A stretch of DNA of 54,825 bases from Bacteroidetes bacterium RIFCSPLOWO2_12_FULL_35_15 (GTDB taxonomy: Bacteria > Bacteroidota > Bacteroidia > 2-12-FULL-35-15): the NCBI GenBank assembly GCA_001769385.1, contig MEPB01000004.1, positions 1 through 54,825 on the forward strand, given 5' to 3'. The notes under the pieces were generated by a model. That model saw only the letters and a list, made by a program, of their open reading frames with translations, had not been told where the DNA came from and searched no databases. Below are positions 35,632-44,973 of the stretch, piece by piece. A program made the position numbers and the translations under genes. Every line of letters starts with the position of its first letter. Position 1 is the stretch's first letter.

Positions 35632-35773
35632 GTCGTTTAATTTATTTCTTTTTTTCTAAATTCTGTCTGAAACAGTTATTTCGCTATGCTCATTATTATT
35701 GCAAAACTAACGCAATGTCATTCTGAATGAATTGAAGAATCACTTTAAAAAAATTAAAAATTGAAACATGATC

Positions 35774-37456
35774 TTATTTTTCCAAAATAGCTTCGGAAGC
35801 AATTTTTAATTCAACATTACAATATTTCCAGGAAGAATAACCTCCAGAAAGGTTGTAAACATTTTTAAAACCATTTTGATTTAAGATACGCTGCGATAAA
35901 TAACCTCTTAACCCTACTTCACAAAATAGATAAATAGCTTTATCTTTTGGAATCTTATCTATATTTTTTCGGAGATCATCTATAGGGATATTTATTGATT
36001 TAGGTATGGTTCCGGCTAGATTTTCTTTTTTTGAACGTACATCGATCAATACTCCATTCGTATCAATTTCATTAATTTGATCGCAGTAAAATGGAATCAT
36101 TTGTTTTTGCAAAATATTTTCTGCAACAAATCCGGCCATATTTACAGGATCTTTAGCGGATGAATAAGGTGGGGCATATGCATGTTCTATTTCCATTAAT
36201 TCATATATGGTGCTGTTCCTTTTAATAACAGATGATAACATTTCGATGCGCTTGTCAACACCATCGTATCCTGCAATTTGAGCACTTAGTAAACGTCCGT
36301 TATCGGGTGAAAATGCTATTTGAATATGCATTTGTTGTGACCCGGGATAATATGCTGCGTGAGAACCGCTGTGTGTTGTAGAAACAAGATGTGCAATGTT
36401 CGCAGATTTTAAATGTTTGGATGCTGTACCAGCTGTAGCCACTGTCATATCAAAAACTTTAACTATTGCAGTATTTATTGAACCACGATATTTTTCTTTA
36501 TTCCCTAAAACAATATTGTTTGCACAGATCCGACCCTGTTTATTTGCCGGACCGGCTAAATAGGTACTCATGGATTGCCCCGTAATAGGATTTGTAAATT
36601 CAATGGCATCGCCTACTGCATAAATATCAGGATCAGATGTTTGCAGAAATTCATTTACAAATATTCCTTTTGCACTCCCTAACTGAAGACCTGCTTGCAC
36701 TGCCAGGTGAGTATCCGGACGAACACCAATAGATAAAATCACGATATCCGCATCAATTGTTTCTGCATTATTTAGCAGTACTTTTAACCGGTCATTATTT
36801 TTTTCAAATCCGGAAACACTTGTGTTTAAACGCAGATCCACACCTTTTGACCGGATATGTTGTTGAACAATAGCTGCAATCGGAAAATCAACAGGAGCAA
36901 GAATTTGGTTTCCCATTTCAATAATACTAACATCAAGACCTAAATGAACCAGGTTTTCAGCCATCTCCAATCCAATAAATCCTCCGCCAACAACTACTGC
37001 TTTTCCGGATCTGTGTTGATCAACATAATTTTTTATATAATCAGTATCCGCAACATTTCGTAACGTGAAAATCCCTTCAAGTCCAATACCAGGCAATGGC
37101 GGACGAATAGGATCTGCTCCCGGTGACAAAACTAATTTATCATATGACTCCGTGTATTCTTTATTTGTATCCTGCTCTCTGGCTGTGATCGTTTTATTGG
37201 CAGCATCAATTGAAAGAACTTCTGTTTTTACACGTACATCAATATTAAAGCGTTGATTAAAGGAAGCTGCAGTTTGAACAAATAATTTATCACGTTGTTT
37301 TATTACTTCTCCAATATAATATGGCAATCCGCAATTCGCATAGGAAATGTATTCTCCTTTTTCGAAAATAACGATTTCTGCTTTTTCGTCCATTCTTCGT
37401 AACCTTGCGGCTGTACTTGCTCCTCCGGCAACGGCACCTACAATAATATATTTCAT
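35774..37456 (-). CDS. cdr: CoA-disulfide reductase with C-terminal rhodanese domain
   Basis: 560 residues. The first 450 form an FAD/NAD(P) reductase: IIVGAVAGGASTAARLRR at the start, the active-site SYANCGLPYYIGEV with the single redox cysteine (C43) of CoA-disulfide reductases, a second dinucleotide site VVVGGGFIGLEMAENL and the FAD motif IYAVGDAIEF. A rhodanese domain follows from about 460 with LIDVRSKKENLAG and the active loop FCEVGLRGYLS. Fusions of this kind reduce CoA disulfide or persulfides in the cytoplasm, linking thiol redox state with sulfane sulfur. Single gene, minus strand. Confidence 0.9.
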   Translation of the reverse strand: MKYIIVGAVAGGASTAARLRRMDEKAEIVIFEKGEYISYANCGLPYYIGEVIKQRDKLFVQTAASFNQRFNIDVRVKTEVLSIDAANKTITAREQDTNKEYTESYDKLVLSPGADPIRPPLPGIGLEGIFTLRNVADTDYIKNYVDQHRSGKAVVVGGGFIGLEMAENLVHLGLDVSIIEMGNQILAPVDFPIAAIVQQHIRSKGVDLRLNTSVSGFEKNNDRLKVLLNNAETIDADIVILSIGVRPDTHLAVQAGLQLGSAKGIFVNEFLQTSDPDIYAVGDAIEFTNPITGQSMSTYLAGPANKQGRICANNIVLGNKEKYRGSINTAIVKVFDMTVATAGTASKHLKSANIAHLVSTTHSGSHAAYYPGSQQMHIQIAFSPDNGRLLSAQIAGYDGVDKRIEMLSSVIKRNSTIYELMEIEHAYAPPYSSAKDPVNMAGFVAENILQKQMIPFYCDQINEIDTNGVLIDVRSKKENLAGTIPKSINIPIDDLRKNIDKIPKDKAIYLFCEVGLRGYLSQRILNQNGFKNVYNLSGGYSSWKYCNVELKIASEAILEK

Positions 37457-37643
37457 TGTTCTTGTTTTTGAAATGTAAATTTGTTTGAGTGTGAATTAAT
37501 TCACGATGCAAAGAAATGGGGAATAAATTAGAATATTGGTGACTTATATCACAAATTCAATTTCTACTAATTATCAAAACAGATAAATTGAATCGAAAGG
37601 GGGAGAAACAATACAGAAAGGAGCAAATAAATTTAATAAAAAA

Positions 37644-38093
37644 TTATACTCCGAATTGCCTTAAATGGTGATCCATGTGCTTCCATTGGAGAATATCCCA
37701 TTCCTCGGATGTTAGTTTTCCAAAAAAAGGATGTGGTTCCTGAGTTAATCCTTTTGGACCATCATTTGAAAAACGGGTCACAAGTTGAATAAGTTTTTGT
37801 TGTTCTTCCTTAAACTGTTTTTGTTCCGTAATAAGAAATGCTTTGTCAGTGGGTAAGTTATGTTTAAAGTGTTTTTCGTTGGTCAGGACTTTTTTTGCCA
37901 TTTTACCAAATAGTAATGCAATTAACCCACGTTTAAATTTCATTTCTCCAAACGCACCTTTTAAACCAACCTGGTTATGTACAAACATTTGAGCGACATT
38001 CATTTTTCCCCATTGTGCCCGGGATTCAGGAGTTAATGAATTAATTCTGTCTATTATTTCCTGATTGTGCTGAGTGTTAAATAAACTTTTCAT
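37644..38093 (-). CDS. DUF1569 (DinB-like) protein
   Basis: 149 residues, helical. It follows the DUF1569 pattern: RINSLTPESRAQWGKMNVAQM, then HNQVGLKGAFGE, GLTQEPHPFFGKLTSEEWDIL and the end KHMDHHLRQFGV. The histidines at H39 and in the final HMDHHLRQF match the metal-binding positions of the DinB superfamily. Members are often annotated as thiol- or metal-dependent detoxifying proteins; the substrate here is unknown. Confidence 0.8.
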   Translation of the reverse strand: MKSLFNTQHNQEIIDRINSLTPESRAQWGKMNVAQMFVHNQVGLKGAFGEMKFKRGLIALLFGKMAKKVLTNEKHFKHNLPTDKAFLITEQKQFKEEQQKLIQLVTRFSNDGPKGLTQEPHPFFGKLTSEEWDILQWKHMDHHLRQFGV

Positions 38094-38164
38094 ACTATTT
38101 TTGATTTAATTTATTAGTTTTTATAAAAAAATAGGATTATTAAATTAATAATTAATCTTTTTAT

Positions 38165-38728
38165 TTACTTTCTGATTATTTTAAACTCTCCGTTCATGGC
38201 CAATTTAATAATTGTAGAAGGTTGAGTATCATTAATTTCATTTTGTCTTAAATTTACGATATAATCAACTTTGTTTAAAATATCAAGTTTAATATCACTA
38301 AATGAAGATGGAGATTTTTCACCACTAATGTTTGCTGAAGTTGAAGCGATTGGTTTCCCGAATTTATGAATAAGATTTTTACAAAATTCATCTTTCACTA
38401 AACGTATGCCAACACTACCATCTGCTGCAATAATATTTTCGGCAAGGGAGCGGCCATCAGGATAAATAATGGTGAGTGGGGTTTCAGCTGCTTCTAAAAG
38501 ATCCCAAGCCATTTCAGGAACTTCTTTTACATATCTATTGAGCATTTTTTCATCGCAAACTAAGACTACCATGCTTTTGTATTCCGCCCGTTCTTTGATT
38601 TTAAATAGTTTGCTTACAGCTTCTTTGTTTCTTGCATCACAACCAATTCCCCAAACGGTATCAGTAGGGTAGAGGATTGTGCCGCCTTTATGTAATACCG
38701 CTAATGCATTTTTGATTTCTTCTTCCAT
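38165..38728 (-). CDS. tsaC: L-threonylcarbamoyladenylate synthase
   Basis: 187 residues, the short TsaC/YrdC form without a Sua5 C-terminal domain. It makes threonylcarbamoyl-AMP from threonine, bicarbonate and ATP for the t6A37 tRNA modification. Marks: LHKGGTILYPTDTVWGIGCD, KIKERAEYKSMVVLV, PLTIIYPDG, VGIRLVKDEFC and PIASTSANISGEKSPSSF. Standard positions are intact. It is next to a glycosyltransferase gene upstream (43 bases), possibly one transcript. Confidence 0.93.
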   Translation of the reverse strand: MEEEIKNALAVLHKGGTILYPTDTVWGIGCDARNKEAVSKLFKIKERAEYKSMVVLVCDEKMLNRYVKEVPEMAWDLLEAAETPLTIIYPDGRSLAENIIAADGSVGIRLVKDEFCKNLIHKFGKPIASTSANISGEKSPSSFSDIKLDILNKVDYIVNLRQNEINDTQPSTIIKLAMNGEFKIIRK

Positions 38729-38771
38729 AAAATTTACGAATACGAATTTATACGAATGTACGAATACGGTA

Positions 38772-39890
38772 TTAACTTTTGTATAATTTCATTAGTTGAT
38801 CCGAAACATTTTTTGGATGAAACTTTTGAGCAAAATCAAAACCTTTGTTTGCAATATGGATACGTTTGCTCTCAGAATTCAATAGGAAATTAATTTGTTC
38901 AGCAAGTTCATTTTCATTGGCAGGGTCGATATAAATTGAATCGGGACCTGCAGCTTCCGGAAAACAGCCTCCTTTACTTGTTATCACAGGGGTTTTGCTT
39001 GTTAACGCTTCTATGATCGGAATGCCAAATCCTTCGAAAAGAGAAGGAAAAATAAACAGTTGGGCTTTGCGGTAAATTACCGGCAATTCGCTATTTTCCA
39101 CATTTTTAAGAAAAATGACACGATTTTGCAATTTGTTTGCAATGATGTATTCTTTTACTTTTTGATAATAGCTTTTTTTTGTTCCAACCACAACCAAAGG
39201 AATATCTTTTATTTTTTTCAATGCTTTTACGATGGTCAGTAGGTTTTTTCGTTCCTCTATTGTTCCAACATAAAGCAAATATTTTTCCGGTAGTTGATGT
39301 TTAATTACTACTTGAGCAATGTGTTCATTACTAAGCTCTTGATAATAGGACTCATCACAACTCTGATAAATTACCTTGATCTTACTTTCCGGAATAAAAT
39401 AATATTTTTCAATATCGCGTTTGGTTTCTTCACTGATGGCAACAATCGTATCAGACACATCACAGGCATGACGAAACTTTTTGTTGTAAATCTTCCGATC
39501 GATATAAGGATATAATTTTGGAAAACGCAGGAAGATCAGATCATGAGTAGAAACTATTTTTTTTCCTTTAAAACGATTGATATTAAAGGGCAATTCGTTG
39601 CTTAAACCATGATAAACATCAATATGTTGTTCTTCCAGTAATTCAGAAATGCCGTATGTGCGCCAGCGGGAGCGTAATTTTTTATCTATAAAACTCTGTG
39701 GTTCCTGTATAGAAATATTTTTTTGAGTAGAAATAAGTTTTTGAAAATCACCTTCGGATTGTCTGGTGGTATATAATGTATAGTGATTTTCGGGATAATA
39801 CTGATTTAAAGATTTGATAAGAGTACGTGCATAATTACCCAATCCACTGGTATTTAAAAATGCTCGTTTTGCGTCAAAACCTATGTTCAT
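38772..39890 (-). CDS. GT4-family glycosyltransferase
   Basis: 372 residues, GT-B fold. The N-terminal half binds the acceptor (IGFDAKRAFLNTSGLGNYART). The C-terminal half shows LLYVGTIEERKNLLTIVKAL and the GT4 signature LFIFPSLFEGFGIPIIEALTS, with the E-x7-E motif, then VITSKGGCFPEAAG. It likely adds a sugar from a nucleotide donor to a surface polysaccharide. Neither donor nor acceptor can be read from the sequence. Confidence 0.88.
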   Translation of the reverse strand: MNIGFDAKRAFLNTSGLGNYARTLIKSLNQYYPENHYTLYTTRQSEGDFQKLISTQKNISIQEPQSFIDKKLRSRWRTYGISELLEEQHIDVYHGLSNELPFNINRFKGKKIVSTHDLIFLRFPKLYPYIDRKIYNKKFRHACDVSDTIVAISEETKRDIEKYYFIPESKIKVIYQSCDESYYQELSNEHIAQVVIKHQLPEKYLLYVGTIEERKNLLTIVKALKKIKDIPLVVVGTKKSYYQKVKEYIIANKLQNRVIFLKNVENSELPVIYRKAQLFIFPSLFEGFGIPIIEALTSKTPVITSKGGCFPEAAGPDSIYIDPANENELAEQINFLLNSESKRIHIANKGFDFAQKFHPKNVSDQLMKLYKS

Positions 39891-39957
39891 ACTAAATTGA
39901 TTGATTTCAAATTTTGATTATTAACATTCAATTTTTGATTTCAGCTTTTTAACTTAG

Positions 39958-40764
39958 TTATACAGCTACATCATATTCTCTCAATGCATTATTAAGAGAG
40001 GTTTTTAAGTCGGTGCTTTCTTTTCGTTGGCCAATTATTAATGCACATGGTACCTGATAATCGCCTGCGGGAAATTTCTTGGTATATGCGCCTGGAATCA
40101 CCACCGAACGGGGAGGAACAATTCCTTTGTATTCTTTCGGCTCAGTACCTGTTACATCAATTATCTTGGTCGATTTTGTAAGTACCACATTGGCTCCAAG
40201 TACGGCTTCTTTCTGAACCCGAACCCCTTCTACAACAATGCAACGGGAACCTATAAAACAACCATCTTCAATAATTACGGGTGCTGCCTGAACAGGTTCT
40301 AATACTCCACCAATTCCAACGCCACCACTCAAATGCACATCTTTTCCAATCTGAGCACAAGAACCAACGGTAGCCCAGGTATCCACCATTGTTCCACTAT
40401 CCACATAGGCGCCAATATTTACATAGCTGGGCATCATGATAACCCCTTTTGCTAAATAAGCTCCATAACGGGCTACTGCATTAGGTACAACACGAACGCC
40501 AAGTGCCTCATAATTGGTTTTTAGTTTCATTTTATCATAATACTCAAATATTCCTACCTCAAAGGTTTCCATTTTTTGAATCGGAAAATAAAGTATTACT
40601 GCTTTTTTTATCCACTCATTCACTTGCCATTCGTTTCCCTTGGGCTCTGCAACACGTAATTTACCTTTATCAAGCTGTTCGATCACCTCCCGAATTGTTG
40701 TTTGAGTCTTATTTTCTTTTAACAATTCCCGGTTTTCCCAAGCCGCTTCAATTAGCTGTTGCAT
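39958..40764 (-). CDS. dapD: Tetrahydrodipicolinate N-succinyltransferase
   Basis: 268 residues. It transfers succinyl from succinyl-CoA to tetrahydrodipicolinate in lysine and diaminopimelate synthesis. A left-handed beta-helix is visible from about residue 105 in hexapeptide repeats: ARYGAYLAKGVIMMPSYVNI, AYVDSGTMVDTWATVGSCAQ, VHLSGGVGIGGVLEP. The last gives the cofactor-binding part. A TATATTTG box stands upstream; ruvX is divergent. Confidence 0.95.
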   Translation of the reverse strand: MQQLIEAAWENRELLKENKTQTTIREVIEQLDKGKLRVAEPKGNEWQVNEWIKKAVILYFPIQKMETFEVGIFEYYDKMKLKTNYEALGVRVVPNAVARYGAYLAKGVIMMPSYVNIGAYVDSGTMVDTWATVGSCAQIGKDVHLSGGVGIGGVLEPVQAAPVIIEDGCFIGSRCIVVEGVRVQKEAVLGANVVLTKSTKIIDVTGTEPKEYKGIVPPRSVVIPGAYTKKFPAGDYQVPCALIIGQRKESTDLKTSLNNALREYDVAV

Positions 40765-40820
40765 CGTATCTAAGTGATTTTTATTAATTTACAAATACTG
40801 TTTTTTTTGAAATTTCGGCA

Positions 40821-40828
40821 CAAATATA
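40821..40828 (-). promoter_or_regulatory. -7 box for dapD
   Basis: Minus-strand TATATTTG, 56 bases before the dapD ATG. No TTG element is seen at the usual spacing. Confidence 0.45.
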
Positions 40829-40898
40829 TTCATTTTTTTACGCCATATGTTCTCTTTTGAGATAGCTCATTAGGATGATGAACTTTTATATTTTTTAT

Positions 40899-40906
40899 TA
40901 ACTTTG
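40899..40906 (+). promoter_or_regulatory. -7 box directly before ruvX (leaderless)
   Basis: TAACTTTG ends 4 bases before the ruvX ATG. Since transcription begins a few bases after this box, the message would start at or very near the start codon. No clear -33 element. Confidence 0.5.
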
Positions 40907-40910
40907 CAAA

Positions 40911-41324
40911 ATGGCTCGGATAATGGCAATTGATTATGGAAGCAAACGTGTTGGAATTGCAGTAACAGATTCCTGCCAACTTATCGCAAATGGATTAACC
41001 ACAGTTCATTCAAAAGATTTAATTGATTTCTTAAAAAAATATATTGAGAAAGAGGAAGTGGAGTGTATTGTTGTTGGTGAGCCGAAACGAATGAATAATG
41101 AACCATCTGATTCGGCCCGTTTTATCGAACCTTTTGTAGTCCATTTAAAACGTACATTTCCAACTATAAAAGTAGAAAGGATTGATGAGCGTTTTACATC
41201 AAAAATGGCGTTTCAAACCATGATCGATAGCGGATTAAAGAAAAAAGCCAGACAAAATAAAGCATTGGTTGACGAAATAAGCGCTACGATTATTTTGCAA
41301 AGTTATATGGAAAGAAAAAAATAA
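40911..41324 (+). CDS. ruvX: Putative Holliday junction resolvase RuvX/YqgF
   Basis: 137 residues, RNase H fold. Start MARIMAIDYGSKRVGIAVTD holds the first catalytic aspartate; ECIVVGEPKR, KVERIDERFTSKMAFQTMID and KALVDEISATIILQSYM complete the family marks, with the later Glu and Asp in place. YqgF proteins take part in pre-16S rRNA 5' end processing and perhaps recombination. It lies upstream of def, a common pairing in Bacteroidota. Confidence 0.93.
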   Translation: MARIMAIDYGSKRVGIAVTDSCQLIANGLTTVHSKDLIDFLKKYIEKEEVECIVVGEPKRMNNEPSDSARFIEPFVVHLKRTFPTIKVERIDERFTSKMAFQTMIDSGLKKKARQNKALVDEISATIILQSYMERKK

Positions 41325-41423
41325 AATTTGTAGTACGATCTTAAATAAAAAAATAAAAATGATGTAGGATAAAGAAGGGGGTTAATCCCAGATCTGATAT
41401 CCAAAATCCCAAATTTTAAAAGA

Positions 41424-42020
41424 ATGATATTACCAATTGTCGCGTATGGCGACCCGATATTGCGCAAGGTAGGAGTAGAGATTGCAAAAGAACATCCTAA
41501 CTTGCAACAATTGATTTCTGATATGTTTGAAACAATGAACAATGCATTTGGTGTTGGTTTGGCGGCTCCACAAGTTGGGAAAGCTATTCGTTTATTTATT
41601 GTTGAAACTAAACCTTTTGCTGAACGAGATGAAGACGATGAGGAAGATGAATTTTCTCCCGAAGAACGCTCACAGTTAGAGGATTTTCGAAGGGTTTTCA
41701 TCAATGCGAAAATTCTTGAAGAAGATGGAAAAGAATGGATATTTAATGAAGGATGTTTGAGTATTCCTAAAATTCGGGAAGATGTTTTAAGAAAACCAAA
41801 GATCCGTATTCAGTATTATGATGAACACTTTAATTTTTTGGACGAAACTTTCGAAGGGCTGATAGCCCGGGTTATCCAGCATGAATACGATCATATTGAG
41901 GGGAAATTGTTTACCGATAAAATCAGCCCATTACGTAAACGATTATTAAAAGGAAAACTCAATGATATTTCAAAAGGAAAAATTCAGATTGGCTATAGAA
42001 TGAGGTTCCCGAATAAGTAA
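41424..42020 (+). CDS. def: Peptide deformylase
   Basis: 198 residues. It removes the formyl group from nascent proteins. The three motifs are intact: GVGLAAPQVG at 43-52, EGCLS at 109-113 with the metal ligand C111, and HEYDH at 153-157 with both histidines. Between motifs I and II is a strongly acidic insert at 67-82 (AERDEDDEEDEFSPEE), a length variation seen in Bacteroidota enzymes. Follows ruvX after 99 bases. Confidence 0.95.
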   Translation: MILPIVAYGDPILRKVGVEIAKEHPNLQQLISDMFETMNNAFGVGLAAPQVGKAIRLFIVETKPFAERDEDDEEDEFSPEERSQLEDFRRVFINAKILEEDGKEWIFNEGCLSIPKIREDVLRKPKIRIQYYDEHFNFLDETFEGLIARVIQHEYDHIEGKLFTDKISPLRKRLLKGKLNDISKGKIQIGYRMRFPNK

Positions 42021-42077
42021 CAAACAAAGGATAGTTAATAAGAATAGGTAATAGCTTTAAATATAAATTAACCACAA

Positions 42078-42644
42078 ATGAAAAACAATCTTAAGTTTAT
42101 TTTAGCATATAGTCTTTTATTAATTTCAATTGCATCATGTAAAAACGAAAACAAGCCGGTGGAGGAGCAGACTAATACGGCTAAAGAGCCACCACGTGAA
42201 ATGTATTTGAATCAAATTAAAAAACTGGAAGAGGAGATGCATAAATCTGCTCAACTTAATAATGTTACAGGAAATTTAGCCATTAAAGCATATTCTGATT
42301 ACGTTTTGTTTTTTCCGAACGATACGGTAGCTCCTGATTATTTATTTAAAGCTGCCGAAATCGCTACCGCAACTCAACAATACCCACAAGCATTGATTTA
42401 TTATCAAAACATAACAAGTAAATATCCAAATTATAAATTAATCCAGGAAAGCCTTTATTTACAAGGTTATTTGTTAGATAACTTTTTGAATGAGGATGCA
42501 AAAGCAAAATTGATTTATGAAGAAGTGATCCAAAAATATCCAGCAAGCGCTTATGCAAACGATGCAAAAGCTGCTATAAAAAATCTGGGTAAATCAGACG
42601 AAGAATTAATAAAAGAATTCAAAAAGAAAAACGGAGAAAAATAA
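42078..42644 (+). CDS. TPR-repeat lipoprotein
   Basis: 188 residues. Signal peptide with lipobox (LLISIASC), a charged linker, then TPR-like helices: AIKAYSDYVLFFPND, YLFKAAEIATATQQYPQALI, YYQNITSKYPNYKLIQESLY and LIYEEVIQKYPASAYANDAK. It resembles the tail of BamD or YbgF-type proteins but is shorter. Probably a periplasm-facing scaffold lipoprotein. In line with ruvX and def, so perhaps in one transcript. Confidence 0.8.
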   Translation: MKNNLKFILAYSLLLISIASCKNENKPVEEQTNTAKEPPREMYLNQIKKLEEEMHKSAQLNNVTGNLAIKAYSDYVLFFPNDTVAPDYLFKAAEIATATQQYPQALIYYQNITSKYPNYKLIQESLYLQGYLLDNFLNEDAKAKLIYEEVIQKYPASAYANDAKAAIKNLGKSDEELIKEFKKKNGEK

Positions 42645-42648
42645 AGTT

Positions 42649-43398
42649 CTACTTTTTCCTATTGTAAAGTTTGGATCTGTTCAACCCCAATTTATAAAAG
42701 AAATGCGTGAAGGATACACGTAATACACCCATTCCGTATTTTGAACTGCGACTAAAGTTAATGGAGGAAGCTTCCGGAAAGTATTTTGTCGGACAAGTAA
42801 TTTCCGCAATTTCAAAACCTGCCATAAAGATCTGGGAGATCATTTCGTTGTCAAAAACAAAGTCGTCATTATTTGCTTCGTAGTCAACTGTTTCCAATAC
42901 TTCACGTGAAAATGCACGGTAACCGGTATGATATTCAGAAAGTTTCTGATTGAGTAAAATATTTTGAGTAAGTGTTAAACAACGGTTGAAAACATATTTA
43001 TACAAAGGCATTCCTCCTTTTGTTGCTCCTTTTCCGAGAATACGGGAACCAAAAACCACAGGATACAGGTCATTTGCAATGATGTGGGCCATTGATTGAA
43101 TTAAAAGAGGAGTGTATTGATAATCGGGATGAAGCATTATTACAATATCGCCTCCTAATTCAAGCGCTTTATCATAACATGATTTTTGATTGCCACCATA
43201 ACCCCGGTTTTTTTGATGTTTAATAATATGTTTAATGCCTATCCGAGTAGCCACTTCAACGGTATCATCTTTACTCACATCATCTACCAGAACCACTTCA
43301 TCAACAATATCAAAAGGGATTTCATTGTATGTTTTTTCAAGTGTTAATGCCGCATTATAGGCAGGTAATACAACTACTATTTTTTTGTTTCTGATCAT
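42649..43398 (-). CDS. GT2-family glycosyltransferase (DPM1/DolP-mannosyltransferase-like)
   Basis: 249 residues, GT-A fold. Start KIVVVLPAYNAALTLEKTYN, donor site VVLVDDVSKDDTVEVATRIG, IKHIIKHQKNRGYGGNQKSC and the DxD-equivalent IVIMLHPDYQYTP. The form is that of enzymes that charge polyprenyl phosphate with a sugar, then used by GT-C transferases. The next gene upstream, a GT39-like protein 36 bases away, would be a fitting user. Sugar unknown. The stop converges on the TPR lipoprotein gene, 4 bases apart. Confidence 0.88.
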   Translation of the reverse strand: MIRNKKIVVVLPAYNAALTLEKTYNEIPFDIVDEVVLVDDVSKDDTVEVATRIGIKHIIKHQKNRGYGGNQKSCYDKALELGGDIVIMLHPDYQYTPLLIQSMAHIIANDLYPVVFGSRILGKGATKGGMPLYKYVFNRCLTLTQNILLNQKLSEYHTGYRAFSREVLETVDYEANNDDFVFDNEMISQIFMAGFEIAEITCPTKYFPEASSINFSRSSKYGMGVLRVSFTHFFYKLGLNRSKLYNRKK

Positions 43399-43434
43399 GT
43401 TAAACTATTTGCGGCAAAAGTAATAAAATTTATG

Positions 43435-44901
43435 TTATTGATTTTTGTTTTTAAGGATATACAGGTCTAAATATTCTGTTTTTATAGGATAGGGTTCATA
43501 AGAATCAGGAACTAAACTTTTAGGTAAATTTTTACGAATAAATAAATATTTATGTTTAGAACCGCTTATTCCATCAAGACTGATATAGTTATATCGTACA
43601 GAATAAGTCTGCAAATTCCAATCGTTCCACATTTCAAGCGGGATACTAACAATTTCACCACGAGGGATAAATTTTCCGAAAGAATAAATATCTGAAAGTA
43701 ATTCTTTGTCCCGTTTTGTTTCCCCAACTTTTGAAATCGTAAATACTAAGGAAAAAAGAAATATACTAAGTGTTCCCCATCTGCTATACTTCAGAAAGTT
43801 TCCTGAACTATTTATTTTTTCGATCAGATGTTTCATTCTGCCTGAAACAGCAATAGCACCGGCTATTGCGAACAAAGGTAAGGAGGTAAGCAAATAAAAA
43901 CCTCTTTGTTCCAGGGTTGATATTAAAGGCAACGACCCTGAAAATCCAATTAATAATAACCAATAAATTTTTATACGGTTATTTTTTTGTTCATTTTCTT
44001 TGGATACGTTTTTGCGTTGAAATAAATAAATAATTAACATTAAAATAAACATTGGGATCAATTCGGTAAATAATCGAATAACTATTTCAAAACGATTATC
44101 TGTTGTGTTATGAACCGTACTATTAAATGCTTTACCCAAACGGTTTTCAAAATATAACTTAAACACATCATAAATATGATTATTAAAAAGAATGAGAAGG
44201 GCATAAATTAAAAAAGGTGTTCCAACAAGTAGAATAGAATAAATAATATTTTTCTTAAAGGAGATTTGTTTACTAACGGCCCAGAAAAAAACCACGCCTG
44301 TAATTGGGAAAAGTCCTTGAACCCCTTTTGTTAAGCTGGAGAGGAAGATGCAAATACCGGCAATTATTATGTTTATAATTACTTTTTCTTTTACAAAAAG
44401 CGCCTCACTTAAATAATAAACTGACATGGTCGCAAATAAAGCCATCACTGTTTCCTCCACATGATGTGCGTATGACCAAAAACAAATAGGAATAGTAGCA
44501 AAGAAAAGAATAGGCAACCAGCTGTTTTTTATGGATAGCTTATCATCAAAAAATAAAGACCTCCAGATTTTGTGGATGTAAACAAGTGTTAATGCAAAAC
44601 ATACAAAACAAAACAATCGTTCAACATACATACTTGTACCAAATATTTTAAAGAATGATGCTAATAAACCAAAATAGAGTGGTGGTTGCTCCCGGAAAAC
44701 AGTCATTATAGTTTTACTGAAATGTGGTTCCCAAAATGTTCCAAGCCCATCTGCAAGGTTTTTAGCAACACTGATATACAACATCCCATCCATAAATACA
44801 CCATCTTGGATCAGTTGCGAAATAGTAAGGATCAATATTGCTGAAATAGTGAATAACCAGAATGGTAAAGTCTTTGAACCAAAAATATTTTTCATTAACA
44901 T
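43435..44901 (-). CDS. GT39/ArnT-like polytopic glycosyltransferase
   Basis: 488 residues, about 11-12 hydrophobic helices. The first periplasmic loop has the GT-C acid in FMDGMLYISVAKNLADGLGT, followed by FREQPPLYFGLLASFFKIFG, typical of the PMT/ArnT group. The soluble C-terminal part is about 100 residues. Such enzymes move a sugar from polyprenyl phosphate onto lipid A, a protein or a glycan at the outer face of the inner membrane. It is in one unit with the GT2 gene. Target unknown. Confidence 0.82.
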   Translation of the reverse strand: MLMKNIFGSKTLPFWLFTISAILILTISQLIQDGVFMDGMLYISVAKNLADGLGTFWEPHFSKTIMTVFREQPPLYFGLLASFFKIFGTSMYVERLFCFVCFALTLVYIHKIWRSLFFDDKLSIKNSWLPILFFATIPICFWSYAHHVEETVMALFATMSVYYLSEALFVKEKVIINIIIAGICIFLSSLTKGVQGLFPITGVVFFWAVSKQISFKKNIIYSILLVGTPFLIYALLILFNNHIYDVFKLYFENRLGKAFNSTVHNTTDNRFEIVIRLFTELIPMFILMLIIYLFQRKNVSKENEQKNNRIKIYWLLLIGFSGSLPLISTLEQRGFYLLTSLPLFAIAGAIAVSGRMKHLIEKINSSGNFLKYSRWGTLSIFLFSLVFTISKVGETKRDKELLSDIYSFGKFIPRGEIVSIPLEMWNDWNLQTYSVRYNYISLDGISGSKHKYLFIRKNLPKSLVPDSYEPYPIKTEYLDLYILKNKNQ

Positions 44902-44958
44902 AAAATAAATAGCTGCTTTTTCTGTTTTTTAGTGCAACCAAAAGTAGCACTTTATTGT

Positions 44959-44966
44959 TATATTTG
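44959..44966 (+). promoter_or_regulatory. -7 box directly before the LptF/LptG gene
   Basis: TATATTTG ends 7 bases before the ATG at 44974, so the message should have almost no leader. It supports 44974 rather than the upstream ATG at 44932 as the start. Confidence 0.55.
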
Positions 44967-44973
44967 CGCTTCC

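Noticed and set aside
44932-44973. Upstream ATG for the LptF/LptG gene
   Set aside because: The added residues overlap a consensus -7 box, and the family starts at the later ATG.
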